DNA of 34,248 nucleotides, from assembly GCA_964502705.1 (NCBI GenBank), contig CAZCXZ010000027.1, positions 1-34,248 of the forward strand, given 5' to 3'. The position numbers and the translations under genes are program-made. This document shows, piece by piece, positions 1-8,689 of the stretch; position 1 is the first letter of the stretch, and every line of letters starts with the position of its first letter. Source of the stretch: Berkiella sp964502705 (GTDB taxonomy: Bacteria > Pseudomonadota > Gammaproteobacteria > Berkiellales > Berkiellaceae). The notes below the pieces were generated by a model. The model was not told where the DNA came from. It saw nothing but the letters and a program-made list of their open reading frames with translations, and did no database searches.

Positions 1-100
1 GCACACGTTGTATTTTGCAGATGACAGCATTGGATATCGGGCAGTGAATATGCAGCCGCTATCCGTGCCAGCGTTTGAACCCAAAGAAAGAACTTATTAA
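1..100 (+). CDS. sdhA: Succinate dehydrogenase flavoprotein subunit, C-terminal end (partial)
   Basis: The open frame entering the window from the left encodes about 32 residues and stops with TAA at 98-100. Its last residues, FEPKERTY, resemble the usual SdhA C-terminus (…PPKxRxY). It lies 13 nt before sdhB, the standard sdhCDAB order. SdhA carries covalent FAD and oxidises succinate to fumarate at the cytoplasmic face of the inner membrane; none of the FAD or active-site region is inside this window. The assignment rests on the short tail plus the neighbour. Confidence 0.85.
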   Translation, partial: HTLYFADDSIGYRAVNMQPLSVPAFEPKERTY

Positions 101-113
101 TTAGGAATCAGCT

Positions 114-818
114 ATGCGCTTTTCAATCTATCGATTTGACCCTGAAAAAGACCAAGCACCTCGCATGCAAGATTATGAGTTCGATTTAGAAAAATCGGGC
201 GCAGTCATGGTGTTAGACGCTTTGAAAATCATTAAAGCCGAGCAAGATGAGTCACTGGCATTTCGCCGTTCTTGCGGAGAAGGGGTTTGTGGTTCCGATG
301 GTATGAACATTAATGGTAAGAATGGATTGGCATGCATTACGCCGATTCGTTCGCTTTCATCAGACACCATTGTGTTAAAACCTTTCCCCGGTATGCCGGT
401 TATTCGCGATCTGATTGTGGATATGACGCAATTCTTCAATCAATATCAAAAAGCCAAACCGTTCCTTATTAATAATCAAGAACCGCCTGCTAAGGAGCGT
501 TTGCAAAGTCCTGAAGAACGAGCGAAGTTAGATGGCTTGTATGAATGCATACTCTGCGGATGCTGCTCTAGCGCTTGTCCTTCTTATTGGTGGAATCCTG
601 ATAAGTTCATGGGACCTGCGGCTTTGTTACAGGCGACACGCTTTATTGTTGATAGCCGAGATACGCAAACACGTGAACGACTAACTGAGTTAGACGACGC
701 ATACAGTGTATTCCGTTGCCGTAGTATTATGAATTGCGTTGAAGTTTGTCCTAAAGGACTGAACCCAACGGAAGCTATCTCTGAAATTAGAACCCAAATG
801 ATGAATGAGGACGTTTAA
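114..818 (+). CDS. sdhB: Succinate dehydrogenase iron-sulfur subunit SdhB
   Basis: Electron-transfer subunit of complex II, passing electrons from FAD of SdhA to quinone. The protein has 234 residues (E. coli 238). The N-terminal plant-type ferredoxin domain binds [2Fe-2S] through C54, C59 and C74; the fourth ligand position is Asp62, as in E. coli (motif CGEGVCGSDG). The C-terminal domain has the cluster motifs CILCGCCSSACP (145-156) and CRSIMNCVEVCP (202-213) for [4Fe-4S] and [3Fe-4S]. An AGGA lies about 8 nt before the ATG. It follows sdhA by 13 nt and is probably cotranscribed with it; the sucABCD genes follow after a 177-nt spacer. Nothing is missing. Confidence 0.97.
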   Translation: MRFSIYRFDPEKDQAPRMQDYEFDLEKSGAVMVLDALKIIKAEQDESLAFRRSCGEGVCGSDGMNINGKNGLACITPIRSLSSDTIVLKPFPGMPVIRDLIVDMTQFFNQYQKAKPFLINNQEPPAKERLQSPEERAKLDGLYECILCGCCSSACPSYWWNPDKFMGPAALLQATRFIVDSRDTQTRERLTELDDAYSVFRCRSIMNCVEVCPKGLNPTEAISEIRTQMMNEDV

Positions 819-995
819 CGAACTCACCAAATGGGTCTGAATGTTGTATAATTCGTCTTCGAATTTTAGATTAATAGTAACAGTTGACTGAATTACTAAT
901 AATGGACTGATTGGGAACCACGGGTGTAAGGATAGGCAAGCTGGTAAGGTCCTTGTTGGAATTCACATGTTCCCTCGAACAATAGGGTGAAGGCC
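819..995 (+). promoter_or_regulatory. sdhB-sucA spacer: possible internal promoter and structured leader of sucA
   Basis: This non-coding stretch of 177 nt is long for an operon-internal gap. A perfect TATAAT lies at 847-852, but no good -35 is found 16-18 bp before it, so the promoter is only possible. Further down, GGGAAC (913-918) can pair with GTTCCC (969-974), enclosing AAGGA (928-932) against TCCTT (950-954). GTTCCC also overlaps TGTTC/GAACA (968-972/977-981) and CCCT/AGGG (972-975/984-987); the last would cover the sucA ribosome-binding site. These alternatives look like a leader that could switch translation of sucA. All pairings were found by eye and not folded. Confidence 0.4.
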
Positions 996-3818
996 ATGCA
1001 AGAAAATATCATGAATTCAATGTGGGAATCTTCCGCATTTGATGGCGGCAATTCCGCCTATCTAGAAAGTTTATACGAGCAGTATCTAAACAATCCCGCG
1101 GAACTCGCGCCACAATGGCGAGAGTATTTCGATAGCTTAGCAAAAGCGAATGGGGGCGTGAAAGATGTTTCGCACGCTGCCATTCAAGCCGAATTTGCGC
1201 ATCTTGTTAAGTTAGGTGCCAATAGTTTTGCAAAGCCCGCGCAAAGCGTTACCCTTGAACACGAATTAAAGCAAATCCAGGTATTGCGTCTTATTAACGC
1301 CTACCGTTTGCAAGGCCATCTTCATGCGCAAATCGATCCCTTAGGGATGCGCGAAATGTTAGATGAAAATGCCTCTGAGTTATCGCTTGAAGAGCATGGC
1401 TTAGATACTAACGATATGTCAGTTGAATTCGATACCGAAACCTTTGTTGGCCCTAAGCAAATGCAATTAGGCGCATTGTATCGTGCATTGAACGACACCT
1501 ACTGTGGATCAATTGGCACAGAATATATGCATATTCCTTCACCTGAAGAACGTGCTTGGATCCAACAGCGTGTCGAAGGCTCACGAGCGACACCGCAATT
1601 TTCACCTAAGATCAAAGAACAAATTTTAGAACGCTTAACAGCGGCCGAAGGTCTTGAGAAATATATTGGGGTTAAATACCCTGGCGCAAAACGCTTCTCA
1701 TTAGAAGGCGGCGATGCCTTGATTCCTATGTTGGATGAGCTTATCCAACGCGCAGGTTCGCAAGGTGCTCGTGAATGTGTGATTGGTATGGCGCATCGTG
1801 GCCGATTAAACGTTTTAATTAACGTGCTAGGTAAAGATCCTCGCGAATTGTTTGATGAATTCGAAGGTCGTCATTCTTCCCATGTTGAATCAGGCGATGT
1901 GAAATATCACCAAGGTTTTTCTTCCGATGTGAAAACCCCAGGTGGCAACACCCACTTAGCATTAGCATTTAACCCATCCCATTTAGAAATTGTGACACCG
2001 GTTGTTGCAGGCTCGGTTAAAGCACGTCAAATTCGTGCAAAAGATGAAAATGCCAATAAAGTATTAGCGATTGCAATTCATGGTGATGCGTCATTTGCAG
2101 GCCAAGGCGTGGTTATGGAAACGCTGAACATGTCACAAACCCGTGGTTATGGCACAGGCGGTACTGTCCATATTGTTATCAATAACCAAGTGGGTTTTAC
2201 CACCAGTAACCCGCACGATGCACGCTCAACACTCTATTGCACCGACGTTGCTAAAGTGATTTTAGCGCCTATTTTCCACGTGAACGCCGACGACCCAGAA
2301 GCGGTGATGTTGGTGACTGAGTGGATTTTAGATTACCGCATGAAATTTAATAAAGATGTGGTTGTTGATTTGGTTTGTTACCGTCGTCATGGTCATAATG
2401 AAGCGGATGATCCGTTTGCAACCCAACCAATGATGTATGGCAAAATAAAAAGCCATGCAACCGTAAGACAACTCTATGCTGAACAGCTGGTTAAAGAAAA
2501 CATATTAACCAAGCAGCAAGCAGATGACATGGTGAAACGAAACCGTGAATCGCTCGATAAAGGCGCTTGTGTTGCTTCCAATGTGATTAAACAAGCAAGT
2601 GCTTCGCAAGTTGTTGATTGGGCTAAATTTGAATCAAAAGATTGGCGTGAAAAAGTAAACACGTCATTGTCTGCTGACAAAATTAAATCGTTGTCGCATA
2701 AATTATTGAAAATGCCGAATGATTTTTCAATGCACCCACGTGTAGCGAAAATCTACGAAGAAAGAGAAAAAATGTCGACCGGTGAAACACCTATTGATTG
2801 GGGTTTTGCTGAAACCATGGCGTATGCAGGATTGCTTGACGAAGGATACTCAGTGCGTATCTCCGGCCAAGATTGTGGACGTGGTACGTTCTTCCATAGA
2901 CACGCAGTATTACATGACCAAAAATCGGGTAAGGTTTATACCCCGTTAAAGCATATTTCACCTGAAGATAAACGTTTTACCGTTATTGATTCGTTATTGT
3001 CTGAAGAAGCGGTATTAGGCTTTGAATATGGTTACTCAACCACCGATCCTAATGCGTTAGTGATTTGGGAAGCGCAATTTGGTGACTTCGCCAACGGCGC
3101 GCAAGTCGTTATCGACCAATTCATCAGTTCTGGCGAGCAAAAATGGGGGCGCTTATGTAACCTCGTTATGCTTTTACCACATGGTTATGAAGGCCAAGGC
3201 CCAGAGCATTCTTCAGCACGCTTAGAGCGCTTTTTACAATTATGTGCTCAACATAACATTCAAGTATGTGTGCCAAGTAATGCAGCCCAAGCCTCCCATA
3301 TGTTACGTCGTCAGATGATGAGAAAAATTCGCAAGCCACTCGTTGTGATGTCGCCGAAGAGTTTATTGCGTCATAAATTAGCAAGTTGTGACTTGAATGA
3401 CTTAACGAATGGCAGCTTCCAAGTGGTTATTCCTGAAACACAAAACATAGATGCGCAAAAAGTCACGAAAGTGGTGATGTGTAGTGGTAAAGTTTATTAC
3501 GACTTGGTGACCAAGCGTGATGAATTGAAAAAGACCAATATTGCCATCTTACGTGTTGAGCAGTTGTATCCGTTCCCTGAGCCTGAGCTAAAAGCAGAGT
3601 TGCAACGTTATCCGAACGCAAAAGATATCGTGTGGTGCCAAGAAGAGCCTAAAAATCAAGGCGCATGGTTCCCAACTCAGCACCATTTCCGGGCTTGCAT
3701 GAGTGCGTCACAGACGTTGTCATTCGCTGGTAGAGATGCTTCTGCGTCACCTGCTGTGGGCTATACATCAGCGCATAACGAACAGCAAGAAGCGCTCGTT
3801 AACGACGCATTGAAATAA
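996..3818 (+). CDS. sucA: 2-oxoglutarate dehydrogenase E1 component SucA
   Basis: Thiamine-diphosphate-dependent decarboxylase of the 2-oxoglutarate dehydrogenase complex; it transfers a succinyl group to the lipoyl arm of SucB. The protein has 940 residues, the family's usual size. The N-terminus shows the E1o pattern (SAYLESLYEQYL). The ThDP/metal-binding motif GDASFAGQG is at about 363-371, followed by NNQVGFTT at 396-403, and the C-terminal transketolase-like half contains GHNEADDP and QGPEHSSAR. I chose ATG 996 because AGGGTGA (984-990) ends 5 nt before it; the in-frame GTG at 987 has no such site upstream. sucB follows after 25 nt. The E3 subunit gene (lpd) is not in this window. Confidence 0.97.
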   Translation: MQENIMNSMWESSAFDGGNSAYLESLYEQYLNNPAELAPQWREYFDSLAKANGGVKDVSHAAIQAEFAHLVKLGANSFAKPAQSVTLEHELKQIQVLRLINAYRLQGHLHAQIDPLGMREMLDENASELSLEEHGLDTNDMSVEFDTETFVGPKQMQLGALYRALNDTYCGSIGTEYMHIPSPEERAWIQQRVEGSRATPQFSPKIKEQILERLTAAEGLEKYIGVKYPGAKRFSLEGGDALIPMLDELIQRAGSQGARECVIGMAHRGRLNVLINVLGKDPRELFDEFEGRHSSHVESGDVKYHQGFSSDVKTPGGNTHLALAFNPSHLEIVTPVVAGSVKARQIRAKDENANKVLAIAIHGDASFAGQGVVMETLNMSQTRGYGTGGTVHIVINNQVGFTTSNPHDARSTLYCTDVAKVILAPIFHVNADDPEAVMLVTEWILDYRMKFNKDVVVDLVCYRRHGHNEADDPFATQPMMYGKIKSHATVRQLYAEQLVKENILTKQQADDMVKRNRESLDKGACVASNVIKQASASQVVDWAKFESKDWREKVNTSLSADKIKSLSHKLLKMPNDFSMHPRVAKIYEEREKMSTGETPIDWGFAETMAYAGLLDEGYSVRISGQDCGRGTFFHRHAVLHDQKSGKVYTPLKHISPEDKRFTVIDSLLSEEAVLGFEYGYSTTDPNALVIWEAQFGDFANGAQVVIDQFISSGEQKWGRLCNLVMLLPHGYEGQGPEHSSARLERFLQLCAQHNIQVCVPSNAAQASHMLRRQMMRKIRKPLVVMSPKSLLRHKLASCDLNDLTNGSFQVVIPETQNIDAQKVTKVVMCSGKVYYDLVTKRDELKKTNIAILRVEQLYPFPEPELKAELQRYPNAKDIVWCQEEPKNQGAWFPTQHHFRACMSASQTLSFAGRDASASPAVGYTSAHNEQQEALVNDALK

Positions 3819-3843
3819 TATTTTATTGATTTAAGGATTGGTT

Positions 3844-5031
3844 ATGTCGATTGAAATCAAAGTGCCTGTTTTGCCAGAATCGGTTGCTGACGCAACGATT
3901 GCCACCTGGCATAAAAAAGTTGGTGAAATGATCGAACAAGATGAAAATTTAGTCGATATTGAAACTGACAAAGTGGTTTTAGAAGTGGTTGCGCCAGAAA
4001 GCGGCATGCTTGAAAAAATCATTAGAAATTCAGGTGATACCGTATTGGCAGAAGAAGTGATAGCGGTGTTTAAACCGGTTAAAGCAGGTACTGCACCTGA
4101 AGCAAAACCGGCTGCTGCAGCACAAGCCGCATCAGCACCTGCTAAAGTAGCTGCACCGACTGCAGGTCCCGCTGCACGACGCGCTATGGCTGAAAATGAT
4201 GTGCAAGCAGAAAGCATTACAGGCAGTGGTAAAGGTGGACGCATTACCACTGAAGATGTTGCTAAATCAGGCAAAACATCAGCGCCAGCAACCTCAGCTG
4301 CACCTGTGCAAATGACAATACAAGCTGGTGAACGTATTGAAAAACGTGTACCGATGACACGCTTGCGTACCCGAATTGCAGAAAGATTGTTAAGTGCGCA
4401 GCAAAATGCAGCTATTTTAACAACCTTCAATGAAATCAATATGCAGCCAGTAATGGATCTGCGTGCTCGTTACAAAGATCAGTTTGAGAAAAAACATGGT
4501 GTTAAATTAGGCTTCATGTCTTTCTTCACCAAAGCGGCGATCGAAGCATTGAAGCGCTTCCCCGTTGTGAATGCCTCAATCGATGGTAAAGATATTGTTT
4601 ACCATGGCTACTTTGATATTGGTATCGCTGTATCTAGCCCACGTGGGTTAGTGGTGCCGGTGGTGCGTGATGCCGATAACATGAGCTTGGCGCAAATTGA
4701 GAAAGCGATTAACGATTTAGGCGTAAAAGCCAAAGACGGCACCTTAGGGATCGACGAGATCACGGGTGGTACGTTTACAATTTCAAATGGTGGTGTTTTT
4801 GGATCATTACTCTCGACACCGATTTTGAATCCCCCGCAAACCGGTATTTTAGGGATGCATAAAATAGAGCAACGCGCCGTGGTAGAGAACAATCAAATTG
4901 TGATCCGCCCGATGATGTATGTGGCTTTTTCTTACGATCATCGATTAATTGATGGTGCGGAGTCAGTAAGATTTTTAGTCACAATTAAAGAGTTGTTGGA
5001 AGATCCAGCGAGACTCTTGCTCGATATTTAA
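3844..5031 (+). CDS. sucB: Dihydrolipoyllysine-residue succinyltransferase SucB (E2)
   Basis: Core acyltransferase of the 2-oxoglutarate dehydrogenase complex, moving succinyl from lipoate to CoA. The protein has 395 residues. There is one lipoyl domain (about 1-75) with the lipoylated lysine at K43 in IETDKVV. An Ala/Pro-rich linker follows (about 80-105), then the peripheral subunit-binding domain (about 105-145, GPAARRAMAENDV), a second linker, and the catalytic domain. The active-site motif is H366-R-L-I-D370-G. The start is ATG 3844 with AAGGA (3833-3837) 6 nt before it; an upstream in-frame TTG lies inside that ribosome site. It sits between sucA and sucC as in many gammaproteobacteria. 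Confidence 0.97.
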   Translation: MSIEIKVPVLPESVADATIATWHKKVGEMIEQDENLVDIETDKVVLEVVAPESGMLEKIIRNSGDTVLAEEVIAVFKPVKAGTAPEAKPAAAAQAASAPAKVAAPTAGPAARRAMAENDVQAESITGSGKGGRITTEDVAKSGKTSAPATSAAPVQMTIQAGERIEKRVPMTRLRTRIAERLLSAQQNAAILTTFNEINMQPVMDLRARYKDQFEKKHGVKLGFMSFFTKAAIEALKRFPVVNASIDGKDIVYHGYFDIGIAVSSPRGLVVPVVRDADNMSLAQIEKAINDLGVKAKDGTLGIDEITGGTFTISNGGVFGSLLSTPILNPPQTGILGMHKIEQRAVVENNQIVIRPMMYVAFSYDHRLIDGAESVRFLVTIKELLEDPARLLLDI

Positions 5032-5065
5032 GACATGATTTTTTTTTAATTGAAAGTGGTGAACA

Positions 5066-6235
5066 ATGAATTTACATGAATACCAAGCGAAACGCCTCTT
5101 TGCTGATTTTGGCTTGCCAGTCCCTAAAGGGGTTGTGGCACGTTCCAGCGAAGAAGCAGTCAATGCGATAGCAACTTTAGGCACAGAGAACGTTGTGGTT
5201 AAAGCACAAGTTCATGCCGGTGGCCGTGGTAAAGCCGGTGGCGTTAAACTGGTTAAAGGCCGTGATGAGCTTGCCGAATTTGCAAGAAAAGTGCTGTTCA
5301 CAAATCTGGTAACATACCAAACAGATGAAAACGGTCAGCCAGTAAATGAATTACTGATTGAAGAAATCAGTCAAATTAAACAAGAACTCTATTTAGGTGC
5401 CGTGTTAGACAGAGCAACGAGCCGCGTTATCATTATGGCTTCCACCGAAGGTGGGGTTGAAATTGAAACTGTTGCGCATGATACCCCTGAGAAAATTGTT
5501 AAAATCACCGTTGATCCTTTGTTAGGCGTTTTGCCTTATCAATGTCGTGAATTAGGTTTTCAATTAGGGCTTGACCTTGAACTCATCAAACAATTTACCA
5601 CCATCGTTACTGGCGTTGGCAAAATGTTTGTTGAATGCGATTTAACCATGCTTGAAATCAATCCTTTGATCATTACTAAAGATGGTCGAATTGTTTGTTT
5701 AGATGGCAAAGTGAACATTGATGATAATGCTTTATATCGTCATCCTAAACTCAATGAATTGCGTGATCCACGTCAAGAAGATGAACGTGAAATCCGTGCC
5801 AGAGAATGGGAACTTAACTACATTCCGTTAGATGGCAATATTGGCTGCATGGTCAATGGTGCGGGTCTTGCAATGGCAACCATGGACTTAATTAAATTAC
5901 ATGGTGGCGACCCAGCGAACTTCTTAGACGTTGGTGGTGGCGCGACGAAAGAACGTGTTTGTGAAGCATTCAAAATCATTTTATCTGATAAGAATGTAAA
6001 AGGCGTATTAGTTAACATTTTCGGTGGTATTGTTCGTTGCGATTTAATTGCAGAAGGTATTCTCGGTGCTGTAGCAGAAGTGGGTATTACCATACCTGTT
6101 GTTGTGCGTCTTGAAGGTAACCGTGCCGCCGAGGCAAGCGAAGTGTTTAAGAAGAGCACATTGAATATTATTGCTGCGAATGATTTAACCCAAGCAGCGA
6201 AAACAATTGTAGATGCAGTTAAGGTGGCAAAATGA
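5066..6235 (+). CDS. sucC: Succinyl-CoA synthetase beta subunit (ADP-forming)
   Basis: Beta subunit of the enzyme that converts succinyl-CoA to succinate with substrate-level phosphorylation. The protein has 389 residues against 388 in E. coli. It begins with the conserved MNLHEYQAKRLF, then has an ATP-grasp domain (to about residue 240, including KAQVHAGGRGKAGGV) and a C-terminal flavodoxin-like ligase domain with INGAGLAM-type (VNGAGLAMATMD) and NIFGGIVRCD motifs. A weak GGTG ribosome site precedes the ATG. Its stop overlaps the start of sucD in an ATGA, which suggests translational coupling and equal subunit production. Confidence 0.97.
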   Translation: MNLHEYQAKRLFADFGLPVPKGVVARSSEEAVNAIATLGTENVVVKAQVHAGGRGKAGGVKLVKGRDELAEFARKVLFTNLVTYQTDENGQPVNELLIEEISQIKQELYLGAVLDRATSRVIIMASTEGGVEIETVAHDTPEKIVKITVDPLLGVLPYQCRELGFQLGLDLELIKQFTTIVTGVGKMFVECDLTMLEINPLIITKDGRIVCLDGKVNIDDNALYRHPKLNELRDPRQEDEREIRAREWELNYIPLDGNIGCMVNGAGLAMATMDLIKLHGGDPANFLDVGGGATKERVCEAFKIILSDKNVKGVLVNIFGGIVRCDLIAEGILGAVAEVGITIPVVVRLEGNRAAEASEVFKKSTLNIIAANDLTQAAKTIVDAVKVAK

Positions 6236-7104
6236 GCGTACTGATAGATAAAAATACCAAGGTCATTTGCCAAGGTTTTACTGGCCGACAAGGCACATTT
6301 CATTCCGAACAAGCGATTGCTTATGGCACTAAAATGGTGGGCGGTGTTACCCCCGGCAAAGGCGGTCAAAAGCATTTAAACTTGCCTGTTTTTAATACTG
6401 TGCGTGATGCAGTTAAAGATACCGGCGCAACGGTGAGCGTAATTTACGTTCCTGCGGCGTATTGCAAAGATTCAATTATTGAAGCTTATGATGCTGGTAT
6501 TGAATTAATCGTCTGTATTACTGAAGGTATTCCAGCATTAGATATGTTAGATGTAATGGTTACCCTACGCGGTACCGGTACACGTTTAATTGGTCCTAAT
6601 TGCCCCGGTATTATCACCCCAGGTCAATGCAAAATTGGCATTATGCCAGGTGACATTCATTTACCAGGTAAAGTGGGTATTGTGTCACGTTCAGGTACCT
6701 TAACCTATGAAGCGGTTAAACAAACCACCGATTTAGGTTTTGGTCAAAGCACCTGTATCGGTATTGGTGGCGACCCAATTCCTGGAACGACTTTCATCGA
6801 TGCATTAGCGTTATTTGAACAAGACCCACAAACAGAAGTGATTGTGATGGTCGGTGAGATTGGTGGTTCTGCAGAAGAAGAAGCTGCGCAATACATTCAT
6901 GATCATGTAACCAAGCCGGTTGTTTCTTACATCGCAGGCGTAACCGCACCTAAAGGCAAACGTATGGGCCATGCAGGCGCGATTATTGCTGGTGGTAAAG
7001 GAACGGCTGAAGAGAAATACCAGGCTTTAGAAAAAGCGGGCGTTAAAACAGTTAAGTCTCCTGCTGATATTGGTAAAGGCGTTCAAGCAGTTCTTGCTAA
7101 ATAA
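6232..7104 (+). CDS. sucD: Succinyl-CoA synthetase alpha subunit
   Basis: Alpha subunit carrying the phosphohistidine intermediate and the CoA-binding Rossmann domain. The protein has 290 residues (E. coli 289). The N-terminal CoA-binding motif is GFTGRQGTFH; the phosphorylated histidine is H247 in GHAGAII. The glycine-rich GIGGDPIPG motif is also present. Its ATG overlaps the sucC TGA by 4 nt. It is the last gene of the block and is followed by a strong hairpin at 7125-7161. Confidence 0.97.
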   Translation: MSVLIDKNTKVICQGFTGRQGTFHSEQAIAYGTKMVGGVTPGKGGQKHLNLPVFNTVRDAVKDTGATVSVIYVPAAYCKDSIIEAYDAGIELIVCITEGIPALDMLDVMVTLRGTGTRLIGPNCPGIITPGQCKIGIMPGDIHLPGKVGIVSRSGTLTYEAVKQTTDLGFGQSTCIGIGGDPIPGTTFIDALALFEQDPQTEVIVMVGEIGGSAEEEAAQYIHDHVTKPVVSYIAGVTAPKGKRMGHAGAIIAGGKGTAEEKYQALEKAGVKTVKSPADIGKGVQAVLAK

Positions 7105-7124
7105 CCTTTTTCATTCGCCTACCT

Positions 7125-7161
7125 TTGAAGTCACCTGCATCAAGCAGGTGACTCTCTTCAA
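7125..7161 (+). terminator. Hairpin after sucD, likely operon end
   Basis: A perfect 10-bp stem AGTCACCTGC (7129-7138) / GCAGGTGACT (7144-7153) has a 5-nt loop. TTGAA/TTCAA (7125-7129/7157-7161) can extend it over a small internal loop. There is no U-tract, so it could be a Rho-assisted terminator or an mRNA 3'-end stabiliser. Confidence 0.6.
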
Positions 7162-7221
7162 ATCACAACGTTTGTCAGAACACTTGATTTAAATTATTTC
7201 TTTTTCTGTTGTCAGGGATTT

Positions 7222-7230
7222 TGATACACT
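7222..7230 (+). promoter_or_regulatory. Extended -10 promoter for the acidic gene at 7280
   Basis: TGaTACACT is an extended -10 element (TG at 7222-7223, TACACT at 7225-7230). No convincing -35 is present at the right distance, as is common with extended -10 promoters. It would give a leader of about 42 nt before the gene. The same TACACT core appears in the gyrA promoter at 24229. Confidence 0.45.
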
Positions 7231-7279
7231 CTGTTCGCAGTTCAATCATGGTTGGTTGATGAAGTAAAAGGAGATAATT

Positions 7280-8041
7280 ATGAGCTTACAGGGTGCACAA
7301 AAATCATCGTCAGAAGAAATCGAAGAAGTGGGTAATACACTCCAACTTCCTGATGATTTAGAGAGTCCAGAATTTAAAATTCCCCAAACCCAGCATGAAC
7401 TAGCCTCACAAGACGAAGGCGAAAAATCAGCAAGTCTTCATTTGTCAGAAAATGATGAACAAGATGTAGACGAAGACGAAGAGAATGAATCTGATCATTC
7501 TGCGTCTCACAGCGCGTCGGCATCACCTGCTGAAAGTAGTGATGAAGAAGAGGTTGATGAAGAAATTGAAGTGGCGGTAGAAACGAAAGAGACACCCGCA
7601 GCTGAAATTAATCTTTTAGCGCCAACCGCTCTTGAAGTGGCGGCTGTTAGCATTCCTGAAGAAATCAAGCCTGTAGTTGAAGCAAAAGAAGAAGTCGTGC
7701 TTGAACAAACGACGCCAAGAGGCAAAGTGGCGCCAGTTGTTGTTGAGCCACAAGTAGAAGAAAAAGCTGACGCAGCGCATGATGAACCAGCTACTCCAAG
7801 AGGCAAAGTTGCTCCTAAGATTGCAGCGATCATCGAAGCGCTTGAAGGTAAAATCGCTGAGAGTGCGGTTAAGTCAGAAGATGTTTCTCTATTAGGTGGC
7901 AATGTTAAAGCGTTGGTTACTCACTATAACAAAGTTCGATCGAGTAAAGATGTGAAAAACACCGAAGAACAGCCAGCAGCAGTTGTTACCGCTTCTATCG
8001 CGGCAGAAACTGATAAATCTGCAGCACGTTTGAGTAAATAA
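7280..8041 (+). CDS. Hypothetical acidic protein with duplicated TPRGKVAP motif
   Basis: I do not recognise this 253-residue protein. It has a good ribosome site (AAGGAG, 7268-7273, 6 nt before ATG). There is no signal peptide or membrane segment. Residues about 10-110 are very rich in Glu, Asp and Ser and look disordered. The octapeptide TPRGKVAP occurs twice, at about 149 and 174. After the second copy comes a helical-looking stretch with KIAAIIEALEGKIAE and VKALVTHYNKV, the only part that looks folded. It may be a cytosolic scaffold or a secreted protein; neither is shown. It stands alone between the suc operon hairpin and a convergent gene. Confidence 0.75.
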   Translation: MSLQGAQKSSSEEIEEVGNTLQLPDDLESPEFKIPQTQHELASQDEGEKSASLHLSENDEQDVDEDEENESDHSASHSASASPAESSDEEEVDEEIEVAVETKETPAAEINLLAPTALEVAAVSIPEEIKPVVEAKEEVVLEQTTPRGKVAPVVVEPQVEEKADAAHDEPATPRGKVAPKIAAIIEALEGKIAESAVKSEDVSLLGGNVKALVTHYNKVRSSKDVKNTEEQPAAVVTASIAAETDKSAARLSK

Positions 8042-8051
8042 GTGAATATTG

Positions 8052-8077
8052 TCGTGCCAGCAGCGCTGCTGGCACGA
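8052..8077. terminator. 26-bp perfect palindrome between convergent genes
   Basis: The half-site TCGTGCCAGCAGC is followed directly by its exact reverse complement. It lies 10 nt after the stop of the + strand acidic gene and 13 nt after the stop of the - strand gene, so it probably terminates transcription in both directions. Neither side has a long T run. Confidence 0.65.
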
Positions 8078-8090
8078 TAGTGTTTATTGT

Positions 8091-8573
8091 CTAATAATTT
8101 CTAAAACTTTTTCCGCTACGACTTACGCCATATGGCATATTCGCAATTTCTGCGGTGTTTAGTTTAGGCAATTGCTGCGTTACTACTTTTGGTTCACCCA
8201 GTAGCCTGTTGACAAGAGGGAATTTGCGAAGAAAACTGACCGGCTCTGCACAAGTAACGGAAGTTTCAAACATCTCGGCGCGTGTTCCTTCAAGAATTGG
8301 CGCATTACCGAACTCATTTTCATACTCTTGATCAAGTTCTTCGTCTTCGCTATCAGATTCTTCAGGCATATAGTCACTGTCCAACTCGTCTCTTATCGAT
8401 GAGATAAAAGAATAAACAGGAAAATCTGCTTTCGCTTGAAGCGCGAAAAACAGTCCTGCGAGCCCTAATGTTAACGGCGAGATCACGCCTTGTGAAAAGA
8501 CAATCGCGGCGCCTAAGGATAATGAGCCTTCAAAACCCCATGCTTTAAGCCTCTCGATCATTGGAACTTTCAT
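8091..8573 (-). CDS. Hypothetical protein with a hydrophobic N-terminal segment and acidic middle
   Basis: Not recognised. The 160-residue frame starts at ATG 8573 (MKVPMIERLKAW), with GGTGG about 5 nt before it. A longer frame from a TTG at 8660 exists, but it would begin upstream of the good promoter at 8608-8635, so I prefer the short form. Residues about 15-48 are hydrophobic with Gly/Leu (LSLGAAIVFSQG, LTLGLAGLFFAL), enough for one or two short membrane segments. Residues about 63-88 are dominated by Asp/Glu/Ser. The C-terminal half shows no known motif. It is downstream of bolA but appears to have its own promoter. Confidence 0.65.
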   Translation of the reverse strand: MKVPMIERLKAWGFEGSLSLGAAIVFSQGVISPLTLGLAGLFFALQAKADFPVYSFISSIRDELDSDYMPEESDSEDEELDQEYENEFGNAPILEGTRAEMFETSVTCAEPVSFLRKFPLVNRLLGEPKVVTQQLPKLNTAEIANMPYGVSRSGKSFRNY

Positions 8574-8607
8574 TCTGCCACCATCTATATAATAAGTTAG
8601 TTTGCAA

Positions 8608-8635
8608 ATTATACGTCCGGATGGCGTTAAAACAA
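8608..8635 (-). promoter_or_regulatory. Sigma-70-type promoter for the gene at 8573
   Basis: Read on the - strand: TTGTTT (8630-8635), 16-bp spacer, perfect TATAAT (8608-8613). Transcription would begin near 8600, about 28 nt before the preferred ATG. This supports the shorter start of the downstream gene. Confidence 0.6.
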
Positions 8636-8689
8636 TGCCAAGCAGGCTATTTGTGACCAATGGCCAATATGACTAGATGGTAGGAAAGT

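Noticed and set aside
3831..4439. 202-residue - strand ORF opposite sucB
   Set aside because: Exact shadow of the sucB lipoyl/linker region; Ala/Ser/Thr-rich composition follows from the codons of the opposite strand and there is no ribosome site.
5036..5050. T-rich run between sucB and sucC as a terminator
   Set aside because: No stem precedes it, and sucC must be expressed with the operon.
5818..6375. 185-residue - strand ORF across sucC/sucD
   Set aside because: Antisense to two well-conserved genes, with no family resemblance.
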